Of a stretch of DNA of 64,000 nt, positions 56,376 through 64,000 are shown one piece after another (position 1 is the stretch's first letter; the number at the start of each line of letters is the position of its first letter). This DNA is from Clostridium vincentii. Lineage in GTDB: Bacteria; Bacillota; Clostridia; Clostridiales; Clostridiaceae. Made by a program: the position numbers and the translations under genes. Location of the stretch: positions 62,001 through 126,000 of the forward strand of contig NZ_PVXQ01000004.1 in the NCBI RefSeq assembly GCF_002995745.1. The letters are read 5' to 3'. Below the pieces are notes generated by a model. That model had not been told where the DNA came from. It did no database searches and saw only the letters and a list, made by a program, of their open reading frames with translations.

Positions 56376-58019
56376 TTGAAAAACCTAGTTTACGTAACCG
56401 GACATAAAAACCCAGACTCTGATTCAATTTGCGCAGCTTATGGTTATGCTGAGTTTAAAAATAAAATTGGTGATTATCCTGCAATTGCAGTAAGACTTGG
56501 AAATGTTAATAAAGAAACTCAATTTATTCTAGATAGATTTAAAGCAGAAGCACCTATATACTTAGAAACTGTTAAACTTAAAGTTTGCGACTTAGATATA
56601 GATAATATTAGTCCTATATCACCTGAACTTTCCTTAAAGAAAGCTTGGAGCATAATGAAAAATAAAAATATTAAGTCTCTTCCTGTTGCAGATTCTAATA
56701 ATCAATTAATAGGTATTTTATCAATTTCAAACCTGACATCATCTTATATGGATATTGGGGATAATTTAATTCTTGACAAAAGCAATACAACTATAGAAAA
56801 TATCCTTAATACATTATCTGCTAAGGAAATATATTTAGATGCAAATAACACAAAATTCCCTGGTAAATTATCAGTAGCTGCAATGAAACCTGAAAGTCTT
56901 AAAGGAATAATTACTCAGGGGGATATAGCTATTGTTGGAGATAGACCTGATGTTCAAGAAGCTTTAATTAATATAAAAGTTTCATTAATGATATTAACAG
57001 GGTCCCATTCCTTATCTGACATATTATTAGAATCCGCTAAAAAAGCAGGGGTTAATATAATAACTACTCCTCATGATTCCTTTACAGCTTCACGATTAAT
57101 AATTCAAAGTATCCCCGTTGGCTATGTAATGGCTAAAGGAAACTTAATTTCTTTTTCAGAGGATGAATTAGTAGAAGACATAAAGGATACTATGATTGAA
57201 ACTAGATATAGAAGTTATCCTGTAACTAACTCTGAAGGTAAGGTTCTTGGAACTATTTCTAGATATCATTTAATATCTAATTTTAAAAAGAAAGTTATTC
57301 AAGTTGACCATAATGAAAGAGGTCAATCTGTAGATGGATTAGATCAAGCAGAAGTTATTGAAATTATAGACCATCATAGAGTTGCAGATATTCAAACAAA
57401 CAATCCAATATACTTTAGAAATGAACCTCTTGGAAGTACATCTACTATAGTTGGTAAATGTTTCTTTGAAAATAGTATAATACCATCAAAAAAGGCTGCT
57501 GGATTATTATGCGGTGCTATTATCTCTGATACTCTTTTATTTAGAAGCCCAACTTGTACAGATCAAGATAGAAACATATGTAAAAAGCTTGCTGAAATAG
57601 CTGGAATAAATAACCTAAAAGAGTTTGCTAAAGAAATGTTTAAGGCTGGCACTTCTCTTCAAGGTAGTACAATAGAAGAAATTTTCAATCAAGATTTCAA
57701 ACCTTTTACAATCGGTAAAATTAAAATTGGAATCGCACAAGTTAACACTATGGACATAGAGGGTTTCATGCCTTTAAAGAATGAAATGCTCGCCTATATG
57801 AACAAAAAATCTGACGAGGGTGGATTTAGCCTGGTTATGCTTCTTCTTACTGATATACTAAATGAAGGATCTCAGATTTTAGTTGCAGGTAAATTACCAG
57901 CACTAGTAGAAAAAACCTTCAACATTGCCTTGGAAGATTCAACTGCGTTTTTACCTGGAGTTTTATCAAGGAAAAAACAAGTTGTTCCACCTTTAACTAA
58001 TGTAATAACAAATATGTAG
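56376..58019 (+). CDS. ppaC: Manganese-dependent inorganic pyrophosphatase with CBS-DRTGG regulatory insert
   Basis: A 547-residue family II pyrophosphatase. The DHH-type catalytic domain opens with VTGHKNPDSDSICAAYGYAE and has EIIDHHRVADI near residue 331; the DHHA2 part ends LSRKKQVVPPL. Between its first two parts sit a CBS domain (about 72-130), a DRTGG domain (about 170-245) and a second CBS domain (about 250-305), as in the characterised Clostridium perfringens enzyme, where AMP/ADP inhibit and diadenosine polyphosphates activate. The start is TTG 56376, with AAAGGAGG seven bases upstream. It removes PPi made by biosynthesis and by PPDK. Confidence 0.96.
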   Translation: MKNLVYVTGHKNPDSDSICAAYGYAEFKNKIGDYPAIAVRLGNVNKETQFILDRFKAEAPIYLETVKLKVCDLDIDNISPISPELSLKKAWSIMKNKNIKSLPVADSNNQLIGILSISNLTSSYMDIGDNLILDKSNTTIENILNTLSAKEIYLDANNTKFPGKLSVAAMKPESLKGIITQGDIAIVGDRPDVQEALINIKVSLMILTGSHSLSDILLESAKKAGVNIITTPHDSFTASRLIIQSIPVGYVMAKGNLISFSEDELVEDIKDTMIETRYRSYPVTNSEGKVLGTISRYHLISNFKKKVIQVDHNERGQSVDGLDQAEVIEIIDHHRVADIQTNNPIYFRNEPLGSTSTIVGKCFFENSIIPSKKAAGLLCGAIISDTLLFRSPTCTDQDRNICKKLAEIAGINNLKEFAKEMFKAGTSLQGSTIEEIFNQDFKPFTIGKIKIGIAQVNTMDIEGFMPLKNEMLAYMNKKSDEGGFSLVMLLLTDILNEGSQILVAGKLPALVEKTFNIALEDSTAFLPGVLSRKKQVVPPLTNVITNM

Positions 58020-58036
58020 CTACGCTACGCTTGCAA

Positions 58037-58278
58037 ATTGAAAGTTGACACCCTTGGGCAGCCCTTTCAGGGAATTGAAAGTTGAGAGTGGACACCCAAG
58101 GGTGCCCCTTACGGGGAGTTGAAAGTTATGGATAAAGATCCAAGAAGAAAGCAAAAATCTTTGATTTTTGCTTTCTCCTTGGATCTTTTGAAATTTATTT
58201 TATTCAAAAGAATTCCGAAGGAATTCAACTTTCAACTCTCCATTCTCCATTCTCCATTCTCCATTCTCAACTTTCAAC
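58037..58278. repeat. Nested inverted-repeat (MITE-like) intergenic element
   Basis: A 242-base segment in the gene-free interval after ppaC. An outer pair (58074-58092 with 58260-58278) matches at 17 of 19 positions in inverted orientation. An inner pair, GAGTTGAAAGTT (58116-58127) with AACTTTCAACTC (58227-58238), is perfect. A third TTGAAAGTTGA copy lies at 58038. Inside are three successive hairpins: about 58135-58186 (stem of about 23 bp), 58186-58209, and 58211-58225. Two GC-rich hairpin segments (58048-58072, 58092-58114) precede them. There is no transposase. It has the layout of a non-autonomous mobile element. Confidence 0.75.
58238..58265. repeat. Four-copy CTCCATT tandem repeat
   Basis: Four exact head-to-tail copies of CTCCATT inside the right arm of the inverted-repeat element, immediately before the outer repeat. 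Confidence 0.95.
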
Positions 58279-58288
58279 TATTTAATAT

Positions 58289-58330
58289 AAAAAAGCTACT
58301 AGTAAAATATTTTTTACCAGTAGCTTTTTA
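58289..58330. terminator. Bidirectional terminator between the repeat element and flgG
   Basis: AAAAAGCTACT and AGTAGCTTTTT arms plus an inner GTAAAA/TTTTAC stem (one mismatch), with A and T runs on both sides. It would end the flagellar operon and ppaC readthrough. Confidence 0.9.
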
Positions 58331-58346
58331 TATATTAAATAAGAGA

Positions 58347-59117
58347 CTATCTTCTCATATTATTAACCATCCCCCACATTTCATCTGCAGTAGTAACTCC
58401 CTTTGCACACAATTGAAAAGCTCTTTGAGTTACTATCATATCAGTGAATTCTGTAGTTATATCTACGTTTGATCCTTCTAATAATCCTTGATGAATTATA
58501 ACATTTGCAGTTCTTTCAACATTAGATCCTGCCGTTGGTACAAATAGATTATCTCCTATGGAAGCAAATGAACTATCTCCTAAAGCAGAATATACGGGTA
58601 TTTCTCCAACCTTATTAACAGCTCCATTTTCTTTTATATAAACACTTCCGTCACTATCAACTAATAAGTTATCAGTTGTAAAATTACAATTTTCTTCTGA
58701 TCTTCCCTCAACATATTCTATCTCTAATTTATTACCTCTACCATCCACAACTTTAGCTAATCTATCAATTTTAAAAGCTCCATCCCTTGTGTAAACTTCG
58801 CTTCCATCTGCTTGTGTAACTTTAAAATAGCCTTGTCCCTCAATAGCTAAATCTGTTGTTACTCCACTTTCAGTAAAACTTCCTTGAGTGTTATCCCTAA
58901 AAGCATCACTTGTCCTTACCCCTGTTCCCATGGAGATGTCTTCATTCAAAGTTGGGATTCCTTGTCTATTAAGAGATTGATTTAATAAATCTTGAAATCC
59001 AACATCTACTCTTTTGTATCCTACAGTAGTAGAGTTAGCTAAATTATTTCCTATAGTATCTAATTTTGTTTGTTGTGCATTCAATCCTGATTTACTTGTA
59101 CTTAATGTTGTAAACAC
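58347..59117 (-). CDS. flgG: Flagellar basal-body rod / hook-family protein FlgG-like
   Basis: A 256-residue protein of the FlgF/FlgG/FlgE rod-and-hook family. The N-terminal helix has LNAQQTKLDTIGNNLANSTT with VGYKRVDV after it. The C-terminal D0 helix (NVDITTEFTDMIVTQRAFQL) is intact. It starts at GTG 59117 with a very strong GGAGGGGG. It is the last gene of the flagellar operon, ended by a terminator. The distal rod subunit FlgG is the best call; FlgF or a hook-like variant cannot be excluded from sequence alone. Confidence 0.85.
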   Translation of the reverse strand: MFTTLSTSKSGLNAQQTKLDTIGNNLANSTTVGYKRVDVGFQDLLNQSLNRQGIPTLNEDISMGTGVRTSDAFRDNTQGSFTESGVTTDLAIEGQGYFKVTQADGSEVYTRDGAFKIDRLAKVVDGRGNKLEIEYVEGRSEENCNFTTDNLLVDSDGSVYIKENGAVNKVGEIPVYSALGDSSFASIGDNLFVPTAGSNVERTANVIIHQGLLEGSNVDITTEFTDMIVTQRAFQLCAKGVTTADEMWGMVNNMRR

Positions 59118-59136
59118 TATCTATTCCCCCTCCCTA

Positions 59137-59904
59137 TTATACTTTGCCAACTTCGTTTGCAGCTTTACCTAAACTCTCATCTAACATAGTCACAAACTTT
59201 TGAGCTGATTCAAAATTTCTCATTACAGTCATCATATCTACCATTTCATTTGTAATGTTAACATTAGATGTTTCTAAAAATCCTTGACTAACCCTTGCAT
59301 CTCCTGCATATGTAGGATTTTCTCCAGTGTAATAATTATCTCCAGTCTTTCCTAAAGTAGCATAGTCTGCAAAATCTGCAATAGCTATTTTATGAGTTGC
59401 AGTACCGTTAACATAAACATTGTTATATTTATCTACTGTAAAATCACCAGAAGCAACAGTAATTGGCTCCAAGGCTCCAGTGGCTTTATTTGTTCCTAAT
59501 AATAAATCTCCTGAATTATTAGCTAAATTCCCTTGATTATTAACTCTAAATTGCCCATCTCTTGTATAGAATGTTTGATCTCCACTTTTAACTGCGAAAA
59601 AGCCTTTACCTTCTATTGCTAAGTCCCCTACTTTTCCAGTTTCTTTTAAAGTACCTTGAGTAAAATTAGTATTTACAGCATCGATTGCAACACCAAGACT
59701 TATTGTACCTAATTCTTGTTTTTGATTTACTCCATTTGTAACCTTATCCATATTCTGAAGCAATACATCATTAAAACTTTTTGTTACAAGATTTTGACTC
59801 TTATATCCTGTTGTATTAGCATTAGCCATATTATTTGTAACCGTATTTTGTTTATTTTCCATAGTTATCATACCTGAAACTGCTGTATAAAGACTTCTAA
59901 TCAT
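59137..59904 (-). CDS. flgF: Flagellar basal-body rod protein FlgF/FlgG-like
   Basis: A 255-residue axial flagellar protein paralogous to the one at 58347. The N-terminus MIRSLYTAVSGMITMENKQN and NMANANTTGYK are typical of proximal rod proteins (FlgF, FlhO, FlgG1). The C-terminus carries SNVNITNEMVDMMTVMRNFE. Its ATG 59904 overlaps the stop of the small frame upstream (ATGA), showing that the small frame is probably translated and coupled to it. It lies 19 bases before flgG. Confidence 0.82.
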   Translation of the reverse strand: MIRSLYTAVSGMITMENKQNTVTNNMANANTTGYKSQNLVTKSFNDVLLQNMDKVTNGVNQKQELGTISLGVAIDAVNTNFTQGTLKETGKVGDLAIEGKGFFAVKSGDQTFYTRDGQFRVNNQGNLANNSGDLLLGTNKATGALEPITVASGDFTVDKYNNVYVNGTATHKIAIADFADYATLGKTGDNYYTGENPTYAGDARVSQGFLETSNVNITNEMVDMMTVMRNFESAQKFVTMLDESLGKAANEVGKV

Positions 59905-60104
59905 TTTTCCTCATCCTTTCCAAATAGCACTTTGCATTCACCGTCATAATGCATTCCCAAAGCTCTTGCCTTTTCTTCTATATTATAGTCTGAGATAGTA
60001 CTCTCATATTTATAGCTAAACATGAATATAACTCCTAGAATTAATCCTATACCTATACCTAACAATATTTTCCTATCACTTAAGAAATCTATTACATTCT
60101 TTAT
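59901..60104 (-). CDS. Small single-span membrane protein with a non-standard start or frameshift expression
   Basis: An open frame of 67 codons, found by eye. From ATA 60104 it reads IKNVIDFLSDRKILLGIGIG and continues LILGVIFMFSYK (one span, about residues 14-31), then a charged tail ending ECKVLFGKDEEK. There is no in-frame ATG, GTG or TTG before TTG 60065, which would remove the 13 residues ahead of the span. It lies in the -1 frame relative to the upstream gene, whose final codons are AAA AAA TAA. A -1 slip on A6 would fuse the two. Its TGA overlaps the flgF ATG. Expression could be by an ATA start, by TTG 60065, or by frameshift. Confidence 0.6.
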   Translation of the reverse strand: MKNVIDFLSDRKILLGIGIGLILGVIFMFSYKYESTISDYNIEEKARALGMHYDGECKVLFGKDEEK

Positions 60105-60544
60105 TTTTTGAATAATCCTTTTACTAATAGTACTTCCCCCTTGCCTATGGATAGTTTCTCACAAATTTCATTTTCAGTGAAACCCATATCTAGAAGTTCT
60201 TTTATTTGCTCAGACTTTCCTTTTTTACTAATATTATTAATAACATCTTCTTCTTTTACGTCTACTATAGACTCTATCTTGTTATCTATTTTTAGATTCA
60301 AATTGTCTTCTTCCTGAAGAGGATTTCTATCAATCCTATTAGTTTTCAGTTCTAATATTTCCTGTTGAAGTTCAGTCAAACTTTCTGCCATATCTTTTCG
60401 TATGCCTCCAAGTTTCACTTCGAAATCAGTTATATCTCTCTTTTTATATTTTAGCACATTTGAAAAGGTATTTTCATCTTTTTTTATTGCTTTATAATTA
60501 AAAAATATTAACAAAGCTCCCATTATAATTAATATTATTGGCAT
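60101..60544 (-). CDS. DUF6115-like membrane-anchored coiled-coil protein of the flagellar operon
   Basis: A 147-residue protein. Residues 1-17 form a hydrophobic N-terminal anchor (MPIILIIMGALLIFFNYKAI). A long charged coiled-coil-like region follows (about 25-105). A C-terminal helix-turn-helix-like module holds ELLDMGFTENEICEKLSIGK with GEVLLVKGLF after it. Proteins of this layout occur next to sigD in Clostridia flagellar operons; the role is unknown. ATG 60544 has GAGGT. The last codons AAA AAA TAA form an A6 run at the border of the next frame (see findings). Confidence 0.8.
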   Translation of the reverse strand: MPIILIIMGALLIFFNYKAIKKDENTFSNVLKYKKRDITDFEVKLGGIRKDMAESLTELQQEILELKTNRIDRNPLQEEDNLNLKIDNKIESIVDVKEEDVINNISKKGKSEQIKELLDMGFTENEICEKLSIGKGEVLLVKGLFKK

Positions 60545-60557
60545 ATTTACCTCTCTT

Positions 60558-61283
60558 CTACATGTAATTCATTTTCTTCATTTTTTCTCTAAGATTCCTT
60601 ATTGCTCTACTGTGAAGTTGACATACCCTAGATTCCGATACAGTTAATACAGTACCAATTTCTTTAAGGGTAAGTCCTTCATAATAATATAAATTTAAAA
60701 CAATTTTATCTTTTTCCTTCAATGATTCTATAGCCTTTGCAAGAGTTTCCGTTTCCTCTTCCTTCTCATAACTTTGCTCTGGACTAGGGCTATTTTTATC
60801 TTCTATTATTCCCATAACAGTTATATCTTCACCATCTGAGAAAATAACATTCTCTAAGGAGATTACCGAAATGTAATTTATATAATTTTCTATCTCAGAA
60901 ACATCACTAATAGATAACTCCATAGATTTAGCTATTTCCTCAATATCAGGTTCTCTAAGATGTTCTTTTTGAAAAGCTTCAATTGCCTCATTATATCTAT
61001 TTAATTTATCCATTCCACCCTTAGATATAGGTCTACATTTCCTAATCTCATCAATAATTGTACCCTTTATTCTTATTGATGCATAAGATGAAAATTTCAT
61101 TCCCTTTGTTTTATCAAATTTTGAAATAGCATCCATTAGACCTATCATTCCATAACTAACTAAATCTTCATATTCCATATACTTGTTTTTCCCAAGACTT
61201 ACACGTGATGCAATATATTTTACTAAAGGTATATATTTTACTACAATCTGTTCTTTTCCTTCTAAAACATCTAATGTGACCAT
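60558..61283 (-). CDS. sigD: RNA polymerase sigma factor for motility (SigD/FliA)
   Basis: A 241-residue FliA/WhiG-type sigma factor directing late flagellar and chemotaxis genes. Region 2 has YMEYEDLVSYGMIGLMDAIS and FSSYASIRIKGTIIDEIRKC. Region 4 has LTLKEIGTVLTVSESRVCQL. The N-terminus VTLDVLEGKEQIVVKYIPLV matches the family. The frame extends to 61310, but ATG 61283 has AGAGGAG eight bases upstream and is preferred. It lies between the PilZ gene and the DUF6115-like gene. Confidence 0.95.
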   Translation of the reverse strand: MVTLDVLEGKEQIVVKYIPLVKYIASRVSLGKNKYMEYEDLVSYGMIGLMDAISKFDKTKGMKFSSYASIRIKGTIIDEIRKCRPISKGGMDKLNRYNEAIEAFQKEHLREPDIEEIAKSMELSISDVSEIENYINYISVISLENVIFSDGEDITVMGIIEDKNSPSPEQSYEKEEETETLAKAIESLKEKDKIVLNLYYYEGLTLKEIGTVLTVSESRVCQLHSRAIRNLREKMKKMNYM

Positions 61284-61296
61284 CAGCTCATCTCCT

Positions 61297-61920
61297 CTAC
61301 AAAAGTTCACGCTGCTTTCTCATTACTGAAAACACCTTTTGAACTATCTTATCCCTTTTTCTCTCATCTATTTCTTTAAATTCAATGCCACAAACATATT
61401 CTCCATCTTCAGATTTATCACATCTTATTGTTTTTCCTAGAATCTCATAGACATCATTTCCACAAGATATCTTAATAATAATTTTTCCGCTTAGTTTTAT
61501 TTTTTCTTTTAACTTTATCTTTAAGCCACCCCCGCTTAAATCTAAAAGCAATCCAGGCTTCCACTCACATTTTTTATTGTCATCTATTTTATATACAGTA
61601 GGTTCAGTGAAACTTACTCTAACGAAATCTCTTCTTTGTATTTTTATTGCTTTAATTGGTCTTGAAATTTTATACATAGGCATATTCTTTTCAGTTAGTC
61701 TTGAAATTACCTTTGCTGCAAACTCATAATAAAATCCATCATCAGAAAAATAATCAACTAATATGTCATCTCCTGAGTTAAGTGTTAAATATACTCCATC
61801 CTCTACAGGCATATTAATTATGAATTCTTCTTCATTAACATCCTGTACGGTGCTTTTATAATACTTATCCTCATACAAAACCAAAAGATTCCCATTTATG
61901 TTTATTTTTAAATTTTCCAT
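61297..61920 (-). CDS. YcgR-type PilZ-domain flagellar brake protein
   Basis: A 207-residue protein with an N-terminal YcgR-like domain (about 1-90) and a C-terminal PilZ domain (about 95-205). The c-di-GMP-binding signature is present: RRDFVRVSF near residue 95 and LDLSGGGLKIKLKE near 131. Such proteins slow flagellar rotation when c-di-GMP is high. ATG 61920 follows GGGGGAAACGGGGA. It is placed between flhG and sigD, as in several Clostridia. Both binding motifs are intact, so it is probably a working effector. Confidence 0.92.
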   Translation of the reverse strand: MENLKININGNLLVLYEDKYYKSTVQDVNEEEFIINMPVEDGVYLTLNSGDDILVDYFSDDGFYYEFAAKVISRLTEKNMPMYKISRPIKAIKIQRRDFVRVSFTEPTVYKIDDNKKCEWKPGLLLDLSGGGLKIKLKEKIKLSGKIIIKISCGNDVYEILGKTIRCDKSEDGEYVCGIEFKEIDERKRDKIVQKVFSVMRKQRELL

Positions 61921-61934
61921 TTCCCCGTTTCCCC

Positions 61935-62792
61935 CTAAGAAAATATATTAAATAGTTTTTTAAACACGCCCTGTGCTCCTATCCTCATCTTTGAATCCTC
62001 ACCTAATAAAGTTTTTGATATTTCTTCTATTCCTTTAGATGCATCTGAATGTGGATATGATATGACAAAAGGGACTTGGTCCCTAACCCCTTGCACAAGT
62101 TTTCTATCGTCTAATATACAACCTAGGTAACTAACTTCAACAGTTAAAAATCTATTAACAGCAGTTTTAAACTTATTAAAAGTTTGGTTACCTTCTGCTT
62201 TTGTAAATGCTTTATTAACAACAATCTTAGCTTTGCTTTTAATTTTAAAATGATCTGTGGCTTTTACTAAACTATACGCGTCAGTTAAAGATGTTGGTTC
62301 TGGAGTTATAATTATAATAAGTTCTTCTGAACAAGCTATAAAGGCTAATACACTTCTATTTATTCCTGCTCCAGTATCCATAAGAATATAATCAAAGCCA
62401 TCTAAGCTCTCTAATTTCCCTAAAAAGGCATCTCTTTCATGACTTTGCAAATCCTCTACCTGATTTAATCCTGAGCCTCCTGCTAAAAGCATAACACCCT
62501 CTGGTCCCTGAACTAATATTTCATCTAAATCTCTTCCTCTAATTAAATCAAAGATATTATATCTTGGATATATTCCCATAAGTACATCATCATTTCCCAT
62601 ACCTATATCCGCATCAAAAATTAATACTCGTTTACCTTTTTTTTGAAGAGTTATACCTAGATTCACAACAAAATTACTTTTCCCCACTCCACCTTTACCA
62701 GATGTAACTGTTATAATTTTAGCTTTATTCTTTGGATTTATTTCATCTTTATCATTAACCAACCTTCTAAGTCTTTCAGCTTGGTCTAACAT
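61935..62792 (-). CDS. flhG: Flagellar number regulator FlhG (MinD-like ATPase)
   Basis: A 285-residue ParA/MinD-family ATPase that controls flagellar number and location with FlhF. The deviant Walker A is VTSGKGGVGKSNFVVNLG near residues 29-46. Further motifs are FDADIGMGNDDVLMG and MDTGAGINRSV. The N-terminal DQAERLRRLV helix is the FlhF-activating element in homologues. ATG 62792 overlaps the flhF stop by seven bases, so translation is coupled. Confidence 0.95.
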   Translation of the reverse strand: MLDQAERLRRLVNDKDEINPKNKAKIITVTSGKGGVGKSNFVVNLGITLQKKGKRVLIFDADIGMGNDDVLMGIYPRYNIFDLIRGRDLDEILVQGPEGVMLLAGGSGLNQVEDLQSHERDAFLGKLESLDGFDYILMDTGAGINRSVLAFIACSEELIIIITPEPTSLTDAYSLVKATDHFKIKSKAKIVVNKAFTKAEGNQTFNKFKTAVNRFLTVEVSYLGCILDDRKLVQGVRDQVPFVISYPHSDASKGIEEISKTLLGEDSKMRIGAQGVFKKLFNIFS

Positions 62793-63934
62793 AAGGTTTC
62801 CTCCCCAAAAACAAGTCTTACAACTTCTTCCTTTGAAGGTACTTTGATGTCATCTGGAACATTTTGTCCTATAGTAATATATCCTATAGGTTTTTGTGCT
62901 ACTTTTTGAATATTGTATAAAGAACCATAAACGGTAGTCTCATCAAGTTTAGTAATAATTATACTCTCATAGTCTAATTCTTTATAACCATCTACAATAG
63001 TTTTTATGTCCTTATTCTTAGTAGTAGAACTAATTACCAGATTTACTGAATCAGGTTTTGCTTTTTGTACAAAGGCTCTAAGTTCAGAAATTTGCATGGC
63101 ATTTTTACTACTTCTACCTGTTGTATCTATTAATACTATATCACAATTCTCCATGCTTTTCACAGCCTCTTCCATGTCTTTCATAGTAATTACAACCTTA
63201 AATGGAATATTCATAATTTCCGCATATGTCTTCAATTGTTCTACTGCGCCAATTCTATATGTATCTACTGTAATCAACCCAACCTTCTTCTTATCAATTA
63301 AGGAAAGTCTTCCGGCTAATTTGGCTATTGTTGTTGTTTTTCCCACTCCAGTTGGACCCACTAAAACCACATTACCTTTAAGCTCACCATCTATTATTTT
63401 TATGTCTTCCTTTACAATTTCCCTAAGCTTACCTTTAATATCTTCGTTGCCTACTCTGTTTTTTAATTCATCATAAAAAAATGTATCTATATCTAGTTCT
63501 TTTATTAAAGTAAGAAGTTCATCCTCTTCTACTTCTTCCTTTTCTGTATTTTTAAGGACCTTATTTAAAAGTTCCTTCATTTGAGCTACTTCACTTTCTA
63601 GAGAGAGATTAACTATAGGTGGTATCACCTCTTCCTTTTTGGCTAAAACAGGAACTTTTTTACTTTCAATTTCCTTGTTCATAATCTTTTTTAAATTATC
63701 TAATGAACTTTTAAAATTATCTTCTTGCGTCACATCAACGTTCTTTTTACTTGTACCCACAGAATAATTTTCAACCGCAGCCGTAACCTCTATTAACTTT
63801 TCAGAAAAATATCCTTTGATTCCAGGTTTTCTAATTTTCCTTTGGCTTATAATAACAGCTTCTTTGCCAAGTTCATGTCTAATTCTAGTAAGTGCTTCAT
63901 TTATATTATTGGCCATATATTTCTTAATAATCAT
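62786..63934 (-). CDS. flhF: Flagellar biosynthesis GTPase FlhF
   Basis: A 382-residue SRP-type GTPase placing the first flagellar components at the membrane. Domains: a basic N-terminal B region (about 1-110), an N domain, and the NG GTPase with P-loop VLVGPTGVGKTTTIAKLAGR (near 190-209), DTYRIGAVEQL, DTTGRSS and TKLDET. ATG 63934 abuts the flhA stop (TAGATG); GGAG lies about 14 bases upstream. It is co-transcribed with flhA and flhG. Confidence 0.95.
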   Translation of the reverse strand: MIIKKYMANNINEALTRIRHELGKEAVIISQRKIRKPGIKGYFSEKLIEVTAAVENYSVGTSKKNVDVTQEDNFKSSLDNLKKIMNKEIESKKVPVLAKKEEVIPPIVNLSLESEVAQMKELLNKVLKNTEKEEVEEDELLTLIKELDIDTFFYDELKNRVGNEDIKGKLREIVKEDIKIIDGELKGNVVLVGPTGVGKTTTIAKLAGRLSLIDKKKVGLITVDTYRIGAVEQLKTYAEIMNIPFKVVITMKDMEEAVKSMENCDIVLIDTTGRSSKNAMQISELRAFVQKAKPDSVNLVISSTTKNKDIKTIVDGYKELDYESIIITKLDETTVYGSLYNIQKVAQKPIGYITIGQNVPDDIKVPSKEEVVRLVFGEETLC

Positions 63935-64000
63935 CTATACTGATACAACTCCTTCAGTTCTAATTTCCACATCATTTGGTATTTCATTTAATGAAATAAT
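63935..64000 (-). CDS. flhA: Flagellar export protein FlhA, C-terminal end
   Basis: The last 21 codons of a gene running off the right edge (ISLNEIPNDVEIRTEGVVSV then TAG). The LSxNEIP motif followed by a short beta strand is the conserved end of FlhA, the export-gate subunit, and flhA normally precedes flhF. Only the C-terminus is visible, so completeness cannot be judged. Confidence 0.82.
   Translation of the reverse strand: MISLNEIPNDVEIRTEGVVSV

Noticed and set aside
58119..58472. A 117-codon plus-strand frame covering the repeat element and the flgG end
   Set aside because: It reads through hairpins, tandem repeats and a terminator and into antisense flgG; not a plausible gene.

Overview
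This window is chromosomal core DNA from a low-GC, endospore-forming, flagellated Firmicute. It is most probably a member of Clostridium sensu stricto or a close relative. Evidence: strongly AT-rich composition; spore genes spoIIAA-spoIIAB-sigF, spoVAC-AD-AE, spoIIP, gpr, yqfC-yqfD and a CotS-like kinase; a CIRCE-controlled hrcA-grpE-dnaK-dnaJ operon; PPDK; and a flhA-flhF-flhG-sigD-flgF/flgG motility operon. The species cannot be named from sequence alone. I see no rRNA, tRNA, CRISPR array, prophage or intact insertion sequence.

Layout. 1-5132 (minus): nif3-like (cut by the edge), trmK, rpoD, dnaG and a dGTPase-like HD protein, the macromolecular-synthesis block. 5316-6380 (plus): a CotS-like kinase inserted on the opposite strand and closed by a strong bidirectional terminator. 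6430-9770 (minus): ppdK and a CcpN-type HTH-CBS repressor with a candidate palindromic operator. 9949-17573 (minus): a conserved maintenance and sporulation cluster (DUF4342 protein, recO, era, cdd, dgkA-PAP2 fusion, ybeY, pgpH, yqfD, yqfC) without phoH. 17665-22714 (minus): yqeY, rpsU (found by eye), hinT, mtaB, rsmE, prmA and a pentapeptide-repeat protein. 22877-27709: the heat-shock operon. 27838-31432: hemW, a TerB-like protein and lepA. 31558-34080: a small membrane-anchored unknown, spoIIP and gpr. 34255-34518 (plus): rpsT. 34581-41817 (minus): holA, a shortened comEC, a degenerate P-type ATPase and spoVAE-AD-AC. 41971-45060 (plus): a secreted coiled-coil/3D-domain cell-wall protein and a chemoreceptor. 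45136-49168 (minus): sigF, spoIIAB, spoIIAA and a Lon-like protease. 49366-50888: trpB under a Trp T-box. 50906-52916: dinB and a DUF4003 protein. 53187-53600 (plus): an unknown small protein. 53641-56190 (minus): a Ca2+-type P-ATPase. 56376-58019 (plus): CBS-DRTGG pyrophosphatase. 58037-58278: a nested inverted-repeat element. 58347-64000 (minus): flagellar operon, running off the right edge in flhA.

How it works together. Most of the window is housekeeping genes for replication, translation, tRNA and rRNA modification, and protein folding, interleaved with spore-formation genes. SigF and its anti-sigma partners run the early forespore programme. SpoIIP drives engulfment, the SpoVA proteins handle dipicolinic acid transport, and GPR degrades small acid-soluble proteins at germination. 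SigD at the right end would direct late motility genes, possibly including the chemoreceptor at 43327.

The least ordinary points are: (1) a small membrane-protein frame at 59901-60104 without a standard full-length start, joined to the upstream gene through an A6 run at its stop codon; (2) a P-type ATPase next to spoVA with nearly every catalytic motif altered; (3) two genes, spoIIAA and lepA, whose Shine-Dalgarno sequence is separated from the ATG by a hairpin; (4) a MITE-like nested inverted-repeat element at 58037-58278; (5) an 11-copy, 8-bp tandem array between prmA and rsmE. None of these adds up to an obvious new multi-gene system. They are individual leads.
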